A DNA stretch of 27,661 bases from a virus. The notes beneath the pieces are model-generated. The model was not told the origin of the DNA. It saw only the letters and a program-made list of their open reading frames with translations, and did not search any database. How positions within the stretch are numbered: the first letter of the stretch is position 1; each line of letters starts with the position of its first letter. Location of the stretch: IMG/VR virus record IMGVR_UViG_3300026277_000005, positions 1-27,661 of that record; one strand, written 5' to 3'. The translations under genes were made by a program, and so were the position numbers. Positions 1-7,588 of this stretch are shown piece by piece.

Positions 1-827
1 CGCTCCGTCTCGCTATTTAAATCTTCGATCCAGGAAGGTTCGAATACAAAGGGTTCTACCTCGTCCTCTTTTTCTTCTTTTTGCTCACGGAGCTTGCCGG
101 ATTTCCATTTAAGTGCTGAGGCTAACTTCTCCCGAACGGCGGATTCTGGTAATGGCGGTTTGAAGGTGGCATTCAGGATAAGGAGATCCTGGTAAGCAGC
201 CTCGGGAGATAACCCTTCATGGGCGATCAGCCGACAGGCGAAGCGGTAGAGGTTTTCATCGCGGCCTCCTTCGGCAGTCCCGATTAATTTGTCTAGATCT
301 AATGATTGCCCGGGCAAACTGGAATTGTATCCTTCAAGAGCGTCCGGTGCTTGGGGGAGATTTTTAATAATCTCTTTGGTCGGTGGATCCCCCAGCCACA
401 TGTATTCCTTGCCGGTATCGGGATGGACTGTTGGGGTAAGGACAATGAAGCCTCCCTCTGATCTGGCATCGACACACTTTTCTTCATTTTTAAAGGTTTG
501 GATTTTGGGATTATAGGCGAAGAAGTAGTGGCGGCCGCCTTTACCTGAAATGGCTTCGAGAGGGGTAGTCAGTTTTAGCTTCACGGCCTGAGGTTTGTAT
601 GAGTCGTTGTCGATGACTGTCAGATTGGAAACTTTCCCTGTGACCACTCCGATGCCGACTCCGCCCCCTTCGAACCACTCGTAGACTTCCTCAGCCGTTG
701 GCAGGCGCTGCTGATAAGGGGCCCACTCGATTAGCGGGAATTTGGTACCTAATCCGACGGGTACCACACTCCAATTGAGCTTACGGTAGAGCATGGCCCA
801 GGCCAGGATCGTTTGGGGGTAGTCCAT
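1..827 (-). CDS. Bifunctional DNA primase/polymerase (prim-pol), C-terminus cut by window edge
   Basis: This leftward gene starts at the ATG at 827-825 and runs off the left edge, leaving 275 codons. A perfect AAGGAGGT SD lies 8 nt upstream of the start. The N-terminal ~180 residues look like the prim-pol domain of the archaeo-eukaryotic primase superfamily: an opening alpha-helical stretch (LAWAMLYRKLNWSVVPVG), a GIGVVTG strand, the acidic metal-binding segment VIDND, the glycine/histidine motif SGKGGRHYFF and then DARSEGGFIVLTPTVHP. After a linker, EGGRDENLYRFACRL resembles the primase C-terminal (PriCT-type) helical domain. The end of the visible part is Glu/Lys-rich, so a helicase domain may follow outside the window. 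It would synthesise primers for phage replication. It lies downstream of ssb in the same direction. The domain assignment is by motif recognition and fairly secure. Confidence 0.85.
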   Translation of the reverse strand, partial: MDYPQTILAWAMLYRKLNWSVVPVGLGTKFPLIEWAPYQQRLPTAEEVYEWFEGGGVGIGVVTGKVSNLTVIDNDSYKPQAVKLKLTTPLEAISGKGGRHYFFAYNPKIQTFKNEEKCVDARSEGGFIVLTPTVHPDTGKEYMWLGDPPTKEIIKNLPQAPDALEGYNSSLPGQSLDLDKLIGTAEGGRDENLYRFACRLIAHEGLSPEAAYQDLLILNATFKPPLPESAVREKLASALKWKSGKLREQKEEKEDEVEPFVFEPSWIEDLNSETE

Positions 828-834
828 ATAAAAA

Positions 835-920
835 GACCTCCTTAAAGTCCGACGGCGCTCTGGGAAGCTTACCTTGCGGTGTGACCGCCGGACTTTAAAG
901 AGGTCAGGAGGCTTCCCAGA
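835..920 (-). promoter_or_regulatory. Interleaved inverted repeats covering the prim-pol SD (candidate RNA switch or pseudoknot)
   Basis: Seen directly: arm A (835-851) pairs with A' (889-905) with a single mismatch, and 853-855 adds three more pairs with 885-887. Arm B (859-868) pairs perfectly with B' (911-920). The order on the leftward transcript is B', A', B, A, then the prim-pol start. The two helices interleave, so they are either mutually exclusive or form a pseudoknot. Arm A contains the AAGGAGGT SD of prim-pol (843-836), so A-A' pairing would hide it. A 5-bp mini-hairpin (876-880 with 884-888) competes with A'. This fits translational control, or an autoregulatory site for the upstream ssDNA-binding protein. 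Function is inferred. Confidence 0.6.
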
Positions 921-943
921 ATCTTTAACACCTTAAGTTTAAC

Positions 944-1540
944 TTACTCAGCTCCGATATCTTCTTTAAATTCATCGAGTTCTGATTTTCTACTTTCTCC
1001 TTCGGCCTTCTTCTCTTCCGCGGACTCGCCACCGAATGGATCGCCGTTCTCTTCAAACAAAGCTTCAGGATTGTATCGTTCCTTGATGGCGTCCCAAGCG
1101 TCACGGGCCTCAGAACTTAAGGGAGCTTGGCGTCCTGAGATAACGGAATATGAGATCTTCCCGCCTTTATCTTCCTTATTGATGAAGATGTCATAGTCGG
1201 TAGCGTCGCCGTTAACCTCTTCAATATCGACGATACCGTCTCTGATACCAGCCTGGGGAATGACGAAGACTTTGACCTGACTATCCCGGTAATCCCAGAC
1301 CGGAATGATCCAAATCTTATCGACTTGGCGTTTACCGCTGAATTTGTTGACATCGACTTGGGAGAGATCGACTGGAGCCCCGAGAGGCTTCCTGATGGGC
1401 TTTTCGAGAGACCAGTATTGCTGGCCCTCTTTAGCTGAGGCTAAGATCCTGAGTCGGTTCTTACCGATCTCGAGATCTCGGGTATTGAGGTACTGAGAAG
1501 ATTTGGCTTCCTTCTCGTAATTATCAGGGGTTACACCCAT
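944..1540 (-). CDS. ssb: Single-stranded DNA-binding protein, phage gp32/gp2.5-like
   Basis: This is a 198-residue protein on the leftward strand with AGGAG upstream of its ATG. Residues ~25-140 match the OB-fold core seen in many lytic-phage ssDNA-binding proteins: NRLRILASA near the start, a YWSLEKPIRKP segment, the strand-rich WIIPVWDYRDSQVKVFVI, then DYDIFINKEDKGGKISYSVI and a closing APLS. Residues ~155-198 are strongly acidic (Glu/Asp/Lys-rich, ending DEFKEDIGAE), the usual C-terminal tail that recruits replication partners. It would coat ssDNA in the cytoplasm during replication. It is the first gene of the leftward unit from the promoter at 1622-1595, with prim-pol next, separated by 116 nt holding a structured element. 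The family is recognised by pattern; exact homology was not tested. Confidence 0.75.
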   Translation of the reverse strand: MGVTPDNYEKEAKSSQYLNTRDLEIGKNRLRILASAKEGQQYWSLEKPIRKPLGAPVDLSQVDVNKFSGKRQVDKIWIIPVWDYRDSQVKVFVIPQAGIRDGIVDIEEVNGDATDYDIFINKEDKGGKISYSVISGRQAPLSSEARDAWDAIKERYNPEALFEENGDPFGGESAEEKKAEGESRKSELDEFKEDIGAE

Positions 1541-1594
1541 GATAGACTCCTGTTCTGCATCCCCTTGAAAAATAAAAGAGTGGGGAGCAAGCTA

Positions 1595-1622
1595 ATATTA
1601 TTCTATAGAAAAAATTTGTCAA
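1595..1622 (-). promoter_or_regulatory. Leftward sigma70-type promoter for ssb / prim-pol
   Basis: Reading leftward, a perfect TTGACA (1622-1617) is followed by a 16-bp spacer and TAATAT (1600-1595). The predicted start at about 1588 gives a ~48-nt leader before the ssb ATG at 1540. Its -35 box overlaps the -35-like box of a rightward promoter on the other strand. Confidence 0.6.
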
Positions 1623-1643
1623 CTGTGCCATACAGCGGATACT
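1616..1643 (+). promoter_or_regulatory. Possible rightward promoter, divergent from the ssb promoter
   Basis: TTGTCA (1616-1621), a 16-bp spacer and GATACT (1638-1643) form a moderate sigma70-type match. It shares the 1616-1622 segment with the leftward -35 box, so the two promoters could not easily be occupied at once. It would serve the small ORF at 1677. Confidence 0.35.
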
Positions 1644-1676
1644 AATTTGTTGTGCTGTATACACATACATGATAAC

Positions 1677-1847
1677 ATGGGAAGTATGAACACTTTACAC
1701 CGTACAAAGTATCCGCCTAAGTATCCCAAGTATACCTTATACATTAATCATCCCAAGTTTCGAGCTGAGCGAGGCAAGTCTTCCTTAGTAAATATGCTAC
1801 TTCAAATATGGTATGCCAAGAAAATAGAGGATCTCCCTTCCAAATAA
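1677..1847 (+). CDS. Small basic hypothetical protein (uncertain)
   Basis: This possible gene encodes 56 residues from the ATG at 1677, or 53 from the ATG at 1686; an upstream TTG at 1647 is also in frame. The product is basic and rich in Tyr, Lys and Pro at its N-terminus (repeated YPPKYPKY-like segments), with a predicted amphipathic helix near the C-terminus (SLVNMLLQIWYAKKIEDL). No family was recognised. It lies alone between the divergent promoter region and the hairpins at 1851-1903. GGGAAG sits too close to the 1686 ATG to be a normal SD. It could be a small early phage protein or a chance ORF. Confidence 0.35.
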   Translation: MGSMNTLHRTKYPPKYPKYTLYINHPKFRAERGKSSLVNMLLQIWYAKKIEDLPSK

Positions 1848-1903
1848 AAAATCCGCTCGGGAGGGCACTCGAGCGGATAATAAAACGCCCTGCTGCGACA
1901 GGG
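1841..1903 (-). terminator. Two tandem leftward-facing terminator-like hairpins
   Basis: Read leftward, the first hairpin has stem 1903-1899 / 1892-1888 (CCCTG/CAGGG) followed by CGTTTTATT. The second has a perfect 9-bp stem 1878-1870 / 1859-1851 (ATCCGCTCG type) followed by TTTTTTATTT. U-tracts exist only in the leftward direction, so on the rightward strand these are just hairpins. They would block leftward transcripts entering the ssb promoter region, although no leftward gene is visible upstream. Confidence 0.5.
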
Positions 1904-1926
1904 TACAGCTCTATTATATGGGCTAA

Positions 1927-1941
1927 TGATAAAATACGTCT
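1927..1941 (+). promoter_or_regulatory. Extended -10 promoter directly in front of the 1942 ATG (leaderless candidate)
   Basis: TG-N-TAAAAT (TG at 1927-1928, hexamer 1930-1935) is an extended -10 element. Six bases separate the hexamer from the ATG at 1942, which is where transcription should begin. There is no SD before this ATG and no convincing -35 box, as expected for an extended -10 promoter. Confidence 0.45.
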
Positions 1942-2259
1942 ATGAGTGTGCTGGCTATCAACTTTGACCGTAACATCATGGATACTGATAATCCTCAGCC
2001 GGGGTATAAGATGGGGCCTCCCCTACCTGGAGTGAAGGAGTATCTGGAGGATCTCTATCGTCAAGGCCACACTATAATAGTCTTCACAGCGCGGGGATCG
2101 GTACAGAAGCGTAAACATGTCGAGGACTGGCTGGATTATTTTAAAATTCCCTACCAAGAAGTGACTAACGAAAAGAAGCAGGAATTCGACTATATCGTCG
2201 ATTATCGGGCTGTCCCCGATTTCGATACGCTGCGGGAGGTCCTAAGTGGGACGGATTAA
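1942..2259 (+). CDS. HAD-superfamily-like protein with degenerate catalytic motif
   Basis: The 105-residue product has the pattern of the short phage/bacterial HAD hydrolases: an N-terminal strand with the DxD region, then LPGVKEYLEDLYRQGHTIIVFTARG (two overlapping stretches of the fold), then VEDWLDYFKIPY, then an IVDYRA strand. In canonical members the first motif is D-x-D-G-T and the last is D-D-R-A. Here motif I reads N7-F8-D9-R10, so the nucleophilic Asp is replaced by Asn, and the last motif is D87-Y88, so one acidic residue is lost. Thr49 of the FTAR motif remains. It may be a non-catalytic HAD fold used for binding. It heads the packaging block, has no SD, and overlaps the next gene by 14 nt. 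Confidence 0.65.
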   Translation: MSVLAINFDRNIMDTDNPQPGYKMGPPLPGVKEYLEDLYRQGHTIIVFTARGSVQKRKHVEDWLDYFKIPYQEVTNEKKQEFDYIVDYRAVPDFDTLREVLSGTD

Positions 2260-2782
2260 AGCTCACGAGAAGGCTCAGCTCGAGAAAGAGCGTGAGCAAC
2301 GCTTCCTGCGGGCGTTAGATGCTAAGGATATGGGCGAGGTAGTGGGTGCGGCAGGTCAAGAATCGGAAATATCGGGTGCTAAAGCTACTATTGAAGTCAG
2401 TAACGTTCAAGAAAAAGAAGCGATCGAAGGATATTCACAGGACTTCGATGCTCTAAGTTCAGCCAAACGATATAAATTTGATGACTACAAACGGTTACTG
2501 GCGGAGATCTTCGCCTCTTCCGCGGAAAATCAGGAGTTTCCGCATGGATGGCTATGGCATATCGCGGTAACTGATAAAGGTTTGGTCATGTTTCTGCGTT
2601 CTCCCGATAATCGGCAGTTCACACGCGCCTTTGCTCCCTGCAATGTGCCGGAATATGACCGTCAGGCCTGTGATGCCATCCTTGAATCGGCTTGGGTAGC
2701 GATAAATAAATGGGAAAAGGCCAAGGAAGAGGCCGAGAAAGGGTTAATTCCACCAAATGGCTCTGCAAAACCTGCCCAATGA
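2246..2782 (+). CDS. Hypothetical protein, positional candidate for terminase small subunit
   Basis: The 178-residue protein starts at GTG 2246 with GGGAGGT 4-5 nt upstream, inside the end of the HAD-like gene. The N-terminal ~35 residues are highly charged and probably helical (KAHEKAQLEKEREQRF). Residues ~80-160 form a compact-looking domain with HGWLWHIAVTDKGLVMFLRS and DRQACDAILESAWVAINKWE. No family was recognised from sequence. Its position immediately upstream of terL, with a 26-nt overlap, is where terS usually lies in tailed phages, and that is the only reason for the suggestion. It could equally be an unrelated accessory protein. Confidence 0.45.
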   Translation: MGRIKAHEKAQLEKEREQRFLRALDAKDMGEVVGAAGQESEISGAKATIEVSNVQEKEAIEGYSQDFDALSSAKRYKFDDYKRLLAEIFASSAENQEFPHGWLWHIAVTDKGLVMFLRSPDNRQFTRAFAPCNVPEYDRQACDAILESAWVAINKWEKAKEEAEKGLIPPNGSAKPAQ

Positions 2783-4292
2783 CGTCGATATTCGCATAGA
2801 TAACCCCAAACAGCGGCTGGTGGATGCCTTGATCCAAGAAAAAGCGCTTCTCGACGCCGTTTTGCGTGAAAAGGGCAGCAAGGATCTTTATACATTCAAT
2901 AAATACATCCTTGGCGCTGTACAAGGTGAGACCAAAGTCCCCTTGGCTCCATTTCACAAAGAACTTTGCCATTTTGTCCAAGATCATCGCCAAAAAAAGA
3001 AGCTGATCCTGATCCCTAGGGGACATTTGAAGAGCACTTTGGTGACGGTCGGTTATTCTCTCTTTCGTATCGTCGAAGATCCTTCAGTTCGCATCCTTAT
3101 CCAGAACGCGACCTATCAAACGGCTGCTGATTTTGTTCGAGCTATCAAAAAGCACCTTCAAGAAAATGAAACCTTGATTCGAATCTTTGGAGATCTGACA
3201 GAAGGAGCGGTTGAGTGGAGTGAGAATCGGTTCACTCTTAAAAATGCTAAGCAGACCAGTCGTGGTAAGGAGTCTACCGTCACGGGGTATGGGGTTGAGA
3301 CAACTAAGACCGGTCAACACTACGATCTTATTATTCATGACGATCTTGTAGAACGAGAGAACATTGGCACTAGGGAACAGATTGAGAAAGTCATTATAAG
3401 ATACAAGGATTCACTAGACCTGCTGGATCCAGGTGGGCAAATGATTGTGATCGGCACCCGCTGGAGCGACGGCGACCTCTACGACTGGATCCTAGACCGC
3501 GAAAGTCACGTCTCGCAAAGTTACGAGAAGATGATTCGCAAAGCGTTTACTTGGGAAGGGGATATTCAGCACGCTCTAAAAACGGGGGAAGGGATTAAGG
3601 ATGTACTATGGCCGGAGAAGTTTACGCAGGAGGAGCTTTATACCAGATATCGTGAGAAGGGACCTTACGAATTTTCAACACAGTATCTTAATGATCCAGC
3701 TCCCGAGGATGATGCGACTTTTCGCCGCGATTGGTTTCGCTACTATGATCCATCTGATCTAACCGGAAGGCTTCTCAACACTTACATTACGGTCGACCCG
3801 GCTGTATCGGAAGATCGACGGGCTGACTTTACTGTTATCTTGACGGCTTCGATTGACCAGTATGGAAACATCTTTCTGCGTAATATAGCGCGGGGCCAAT
3901 GGAATCCTAGCGCGATCATTAGAAATATCTTTGCAGAAGCTGAGAAATACCACCCGGTAAAGGTTGGTATTGAGGATATCGCTTTCCAAAAGACATTAAG
4001 TTACTTTATTCGTGAAGAATCTAAAAGAAGAAATCGTTATCTGCCAATTCAAGAGATAAGTCCAGGCGGACGGAGTAAGGATTCGCGTATCAAGGGTCTG
4101 CAACCTCTCTACGCCGCTGGAAAAGTGTATCATTACAAGCAGTTACCTCACTTGACTTATCTGGAAGACGAATTGCTCCGGTTCCCTCGAGGTCGCAATG
4201 ACGATATTATCGATGCAGAGAGCTATTTACTAGCTCTTCTAGCCCGGCCTAGAGAGAAAACTCAAGCCAGGAGAAACAGGTATTTGTACTAA
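2757..4292 (+). CDS. terL: Terminase large subunit
   Basis: This 511-residue protein is the DNA-packaging motor ATPase and headful/cos nuclease. The N-terminal ATPase domain shows the phage-type Walker A PRGHLKST (residues 87-94), Walker B YDLIIHDDLV (189-198) with its DD pair, and the GTRWSDGDLYDW coupling region (233-244). The C-terminal RNase H-like nuclease has its acidic metal ligands in TVDPAVSED (Asp347), GIEDIAF (Glu406/Asp407) and NDDIIDA (481-487). Length is normal for the family and every key motif is intact. It would act on concatemeric DNA with the portal at 4292. It overlaps the preceding gene by 26 nt and its TAA overlaps the portal ATG. Confidence 0.96.
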   Translation: MALQNLPNDVDIRIDNPKQRLVDALIQEKALLDAVLREKGSKDLYTFNKYILGAVQGETKVPLAPFHKELCHFVQDHRQKKKLILIPRGHLKSTLVTVGYSLFRIVEDPSVRILIQNATYQTAADFVRAIKKHLQENETLIRIFGDLTEGAVEWSENRFTLKNAKQTSRGKESTVTGYGVETTKTGQHYDLIIHDDLVERENIGTREQIEKVIIRYKDSLDLLDPGGQMIVIGTRWSDGDLYDWILDRESHVSQSYEKMIRKAFTWEGDIQHALKTGEGIKDVLWPEKFTQEELYTRYREKGPYEFSTQYLNDPAPEDDATFRRDWFRYYDPSDLTGRLLNTYITVDPAVSEDRRADFTVILTASIDQYGNIFLRNIARGQWNPSAIIRNIFAEAEKYHPVKVGIEDIAFQKTLSYFIREESKRRNRYLPIQEISPGGRSKDSRIKGLQPLYAAGKVYHYKQLPHLTYLEDELLRFPRGRNDDIIDAESYLLALLARPREKTQARRNRYLY

Positions 4293-6664
4293 TGGCTACC
4301 TCGACCGCCCAAAAACCACGTCCTACCTCTATCTCAAAGACTGGCAATACTCTCGCAACTCCCGATATTCGTAAAACTTACACCCCTAATGAAGAAGAAG
4401 CGGCTGTTTTAAAGCACGTCTATGGTCGCTACACTGCGATGAAAGAGACGCCGGATCGTATCAAGGCTGCCAGGACTTGGGAAAAGTCGCGTAAGCAATG
4501 GGAAGCTGAGCGTCATGACCGCACGGAAGGCGATTGGCAATCCGATCACGTCGTTCCTCTCACTACAGCGGTCATTGAGACGGCCTTGGCCGAGATGGTC
4601 GATCAGAATGGTGAGCCGCTGATCCTTCCCCGTAATCAAGAAGACGTTCCTCGTGCCACGGTCATGAAGCATATATATGAGTACACCTGGGATGTGGCTG
4701 ATTCGGATATTGCTGTCGAAGATGTTGAGAAGGAAGCTCTGACCGTCGGAACTGCTATTGCTCAAGAATATTATTTTAAAGATCGTCGTCTTATCCGTTC
4801 GACCAGACTGGATGAGAAGGGGGATGAAACTTACGTCGAAGAAGAGGTCTTTGATTTTGAGGGGTGTTATCTAGAGATGGTGCCAATCGAAGAGTTCTTC
4901 CCGGACGAAACTGCTAGATATATTGGAGTAGGACCGCGGGCTGCCAGGGATTGTATCCGTCGCTTCATCATGAATATCGAGGATGCTAAAGCATTCTTCG
5001 CTGGATCTGTCTGGGACCCACTGGGAAATATGCAGTATGTGATGCCGGGTGGGGACACGAATTATTATGAATACTACAAACCACCGCAAGGGATTGATCA
5101 CAGTAATCAGGTAGAGGTCCTGTGGTATTGGTCTAAAAAACCGCTCGATGCTATGCACATCGTTATCAATGATGTGGTTGTTCGCATGGGGCCCAATATC
5201 TACAAGCATAAGCAGTTGCCTTTCGGCAGGCTAGTGGATGTCAAAAGGCCCAAGAGTTTCTACGGTAAGGGCGAGGCGGAGCTTCTTGAGTCGATCAATG
5301 ATGAAGAGAATACTATGCGCCGCATGGTCATTGATCGAAATCACCTCGATATCGATAAAATGTTTTTCATCGACCAGAATACTTCGGTCAATGAGGAAGA
5401 TCTTATCGCTCGCCCCCACGGACTTATTCCAACCGATGGTGAAGGAGCGCACGCGATTGAGTATGGAGATATCCCACAATCGGTAGCATTATCTCTGAAG
5501 ATGCTAAATGATGACGCGACGATCGTGACTGGTATCGATCCTCGTCAGGCTGCTCTCCCTCAACCGGGTACTGCGACCGAGGCCGCCATCCTTAAAGAGG
5601 CAGCCCTTAAGCGAATTCGTCTCAAGATGCGCCGCTTGGAACGCGAATTCTTGGTTCAAGTCGCCAGACTGCGGGTCTCCAATATTTTGCAGTTTTATAC
5701 CCAACCGGTCCTTGAGCAAATCGTGGGACCAGTCGGAACGGATGAATACAAACAGCAGCTTCAGGATCTGCAAGATCAAGGGAAACTCGACTTTGCTCCG
5801 GACGGCACTCCTATGAAAAAGACCTATCCCAAGATTAGGCTGGAAGGAAAAGAGATCACTAGCAATGCTGCGGGGATGTCGATGGTTCAGCCAAAACAGG
5901 GCTTCTCATTCTTTGAGATGAATCCAGATTACTTCACTCCGACCGCCAAACAAGGTTTTGATATTAAGATCGCGGCCGGTTCTACACTGCCGATCAGTAA
6001 GCCACTCCAACAAAGTAAGGCGACTGAGATGTATGATCGCTTGATCCAGCTGGCTTTAGCTAATATCGGATATGATCCAGTCAAATTGGGTGATTTGCTT
6101 CTAACCGTCAATGATTACGATCCGAGTGAGTTTAAGACACAGCAAGCACAGTCTGAAGCAATGCCAGGAGGAACGAGTATGGATCCAAATCAGATGGGTG
6201 CGGATGTTTCGGGGGATCGAGCTAACCAGCTAGTCCAGCTGGCGATGATGGAAAACCAGATGATGATGAAAGGGCAGCATGTACCGCCAACTCCCTACGC
6301 TTCGCCGGCTCACACCTCAGTTCATTTGCAGTTTATGCAATCACAGGTCTTCCAAGCTTTGGATAATACTTCGCCGATTATTAAGGAATTTACTGATCAT
6401 GTCATGGGAGAGCTGCTTGCTCAGAATACTCGAAATATGTCCGGCACTACTCCCCAAGCGGGAGTCCCTGGGGCTGAGACTTCGATGATGTTTAATTCTG
6501 GAGCACCGGGAGTGCGTACGATCTTACCGGCTCGTCCTCAGACTCAAACCTCGCCGGAAGCTGGAAAGCGTCCCATGGTTGGTGATAATACCCCGCGTGG
6601 TGCGGCCACGGCGACCATTCCAGCTATGATAAGAGGAGGAGCCCAGACACCTCATGCCATCTAA
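4292..6664 (+). CDS. Portal protein
   Basis: The 790-residue product follows terL with a TAATG overlap, as expected for the portal, the dodecameric ring through which DNA enters the head. The middle resembles large portals of podo/siphophages: KYxSxxKQWEAERH-like helices near residues 65-80, the FYGKGEAELLESINDEENTMRR segment (split by its glycine turn), and ATEAAILKEAALKRIRLKMRRLE, the long crown/stem helix motif. The last ~200 residues are Gln/Met/Pro/Gly-rich and probably disordered (for example AMMENQMMMKG). The extended C-terminus makes it longer than the 450-600 residues of many portals. Position and the helix motif support the call; the exact family is unknown. Confidence 0.85.
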   Translation: MATSTAQKPRPTSISKTGNTLATPDIRKTYTPNEEEAAVLKHVYGRYTAMKETPDRIKAARTWEKSRKQWEAERHDRTEGDWQSDHVVPLTTAVIETALAEMVDQNGEPLILPRNQEDVPRATVMKHIYEYTWDVADSDIAVEDVEKEALTVGTAIAQEYYFKDRRLIRSTRLDEKGDETYVEEEVFDFEGCYLEMVPIEEFFPDETARYIGVGPRAARDCIRRFIMNIEDAKAFFAGSVWDPLGNMQYVMPGGDTNYYEYYKPPQGIDHSNQVEVLWYWSKKPLDAMHIVINDVVVRMGPNIYKHKQLPFGRLVDVKRPKSFYGKGEAELLESINDEENTMRRMVIDRNHLDIDKMFFIDQNTSVNEEDLIARPHGLIPTDGEGAHAIEYGDIPQSVALSLKMLNDDATIVTGIDPRQAALPQPGTATEAAILKEAALKRIRLKMRRLEREFLVQVARLRVSNILQFYTQPVLEQIVGPVGTDEYKQQLQDLQDQGKLDFAPDGTPMKKTYPKIRLEGKEITSNAAGMSMVQPKQGFSFFEMNPDYFTPTAKQGFDIKIAAGSTLPISKPLQQSKATEMYDRLIQLALANIGYDPVKLGDLLLTVNDYDPSEFKTQQAQSEAMPGGTSMDPNQMGADVSGDRANQLVQLAMMENQMMMKGQHVPPTPYASPAHTSVHLQFMQSQVFQALDNTSPIIKEFTDHVMGELLAQNTRNMSGTTPQAGVPGAETSMMFNSGAPGVRTILPARPQTQTSPEAGKRPMVGDNTPRGAATATIPAMIRGGAQTPHAI

Positions 6665-6962
6665 TAAGCCTCGCCTTACTATTGAATATCAGCACATTAT
6701 GCAAGAAGCTTCTCTGACTGAGCTGGAAGTTTTGAAAAATATTCGAATGCAGAAAAACTACGACTTCTTGAAGCCGTTTTTAGCGCGAATCATTGCTACT
6801 GAGAAAGAAAAGATATTTAAGCTGCCAGAAAGTGATCCTCAGTATCTGGCGATTGAGAAAGCTTTTAGTCGTGGGCTCGTTGCCGGGTTGATTAATTTCT
6901 CCTATATTGTAGATGCAGCCGACGCGGAGCTTACCCGCCGACTCGAGGAAAGTAAAAAATAA
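6654..6962 (+). CDS. Small helical protein after the portal, function unknown
   Basis: A 102-residue protein overlaps the portal end by 11 nt. AGAGGAGGAG lies 13 nt upstream, rather far for an ideal SD. The sequence looks mostly helical, with LTELEVLKNIRMQKNYDFL, an IIATEKEKIFKLPES stretch and a C-terminal AADAELTRRLEESKK helix. No motif was recognised. Similar small genes between portal and scaffold in other phages encode structural or assembly accessory proteins, but there is no direct evidence here. Translation is probably coupled to the portal. Confidence 0.7.
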   Translation: MPSNKPRLTIEYQHIMQEASLTELEVLKNIRMQKNYDFLKPFLARIIATEKEKIFKLPESDPQYLAIEKAFSRGLVAGLINFSYIVDAADAELTRRLEESKK

Positions 6963-7471
6963 TGGCTTTTGATTTTTTGCAGACTCTTCAACAGCACATG
7001 CAGCAGCAGTTTAACCCTGATGTTTCTCTTGATAATCCCGCGATGAGTAAAAATTTGGCGGTGACTCCTAGAGCTCCACATTTATCCGTGCCTCCTCAAG
7101 GAGGGCCGGCGCCGGCCGGCAATCCTGATATGACTTCAATGATCCCGCCGGGCGGATCTGCGCCTCCCCCTGCTGCGATGGGTGGAGGAATGCCGGATAT
7201 TCCAGGTATGGGAGGCCCTTCAGGCCAGCCTATCCCCGGTCTTCCACCGGGGCTTAATGTCAGTGTGCAGGATCTTCTGCATTTGGGAGCGGCTACCTTA
7301 ATGGGTCTCTTGCAGGCGGGAGCTTCTGGAGGTCTAGGCGGAGGGCAGCCAGGAGCTCCCGCTATGGCTGCCCCAATGGGACCAGGTGCTCCGGGCGCTT
7401 CCTCTCCACCGCCGGGAGCGGTCCTTCCTGCACCGGCCCCCATGATCCCCGGTCAAGGTGGTGGTTTCTAA
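6962..7471 (+). CDS. Gly/Pro/Ala-rich low-complexity protein
   Basis: The 169-residue protein starts at a TAATG overlap with the previous gene, with GAGGAAAG upstream. After an N-terminal ~30-residue helical segment with repeated Gln (LQQHMQQQF), residues ~40-90 and 120-169 are almost entirely Gly, Pro, Ala, Met and Ser. These flank one possible amphipathic helix (VQDLLHLGAATLMGLLQAG). It resembles the disordered C-terminus of the portal encoded just upstream. No enzyme motif is visible. It may be a flexible virion or assembly protein. The DNA here is visibly more GC-rich than the surroundings. Confidence 0.65.
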   Translation: MAFDFLQTLQQHMQQQFNPDVSLDNPAMSKNLAVTPRAPHLSVPPQGGPAPAGNPDMTSMIPPGGSAPPPAAMGGGMPDIPGMGGPSGQPIPGLPPGLNVSVQDLLHLGAATLMGLLQAGASGGLGGGQPGAPAMAAPMGPGAPGASSPPPGAVLPAPAPMIPGQGGGF

Positions 7472-7587
7472 TGCCCAAGGTAGGGAATAAGCATTTTTCA
7501 TATAGTCCTAAGGGACGAGCGGCTGCAAAGGCTTACGCTAAGAAGACCGGTAAAAAGATGACTGATAAAGAAAAGAAAGGACAATAA
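7471..7587 (+). CDS. 38-residue basic protein
   Basis: The ATG overlaps the preceding stop (TAATG). The product begins MPKVGNKHFSYSPKGRAAAK and continues with Lys-rich sequence ending in KKGQ. From memory, the combination of PKVG-K-F-Y--KG with AYAKKTGKK recurs in very small phage proteins near portal and capsid genes. Their role is not established; DNA or scaffold binding is plausible given the charge. It is followed after 1 nt by another basic small gene, which suggests translational coupling. Confidence 0.6.
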   Translation: MPKVGNKHFSYSPKGRAAAKAYAKKTGKKMTDKEKKGQ

Positions 7588-7588
7588 T

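Noticed and set aside
2246-2782. Confident assignment as terminase small subunit.
   Set aside because: No helix-turn-helix motif could be identified with confidence; only genomic position supports it.
7096-7443. Minus-strand Pro/Gly-rich frame opposite the Gly/Pro-rich gene.
   Set aside because: Composition is forced by the GC-rich gene on the plus strand; no SD or promoter supports it.
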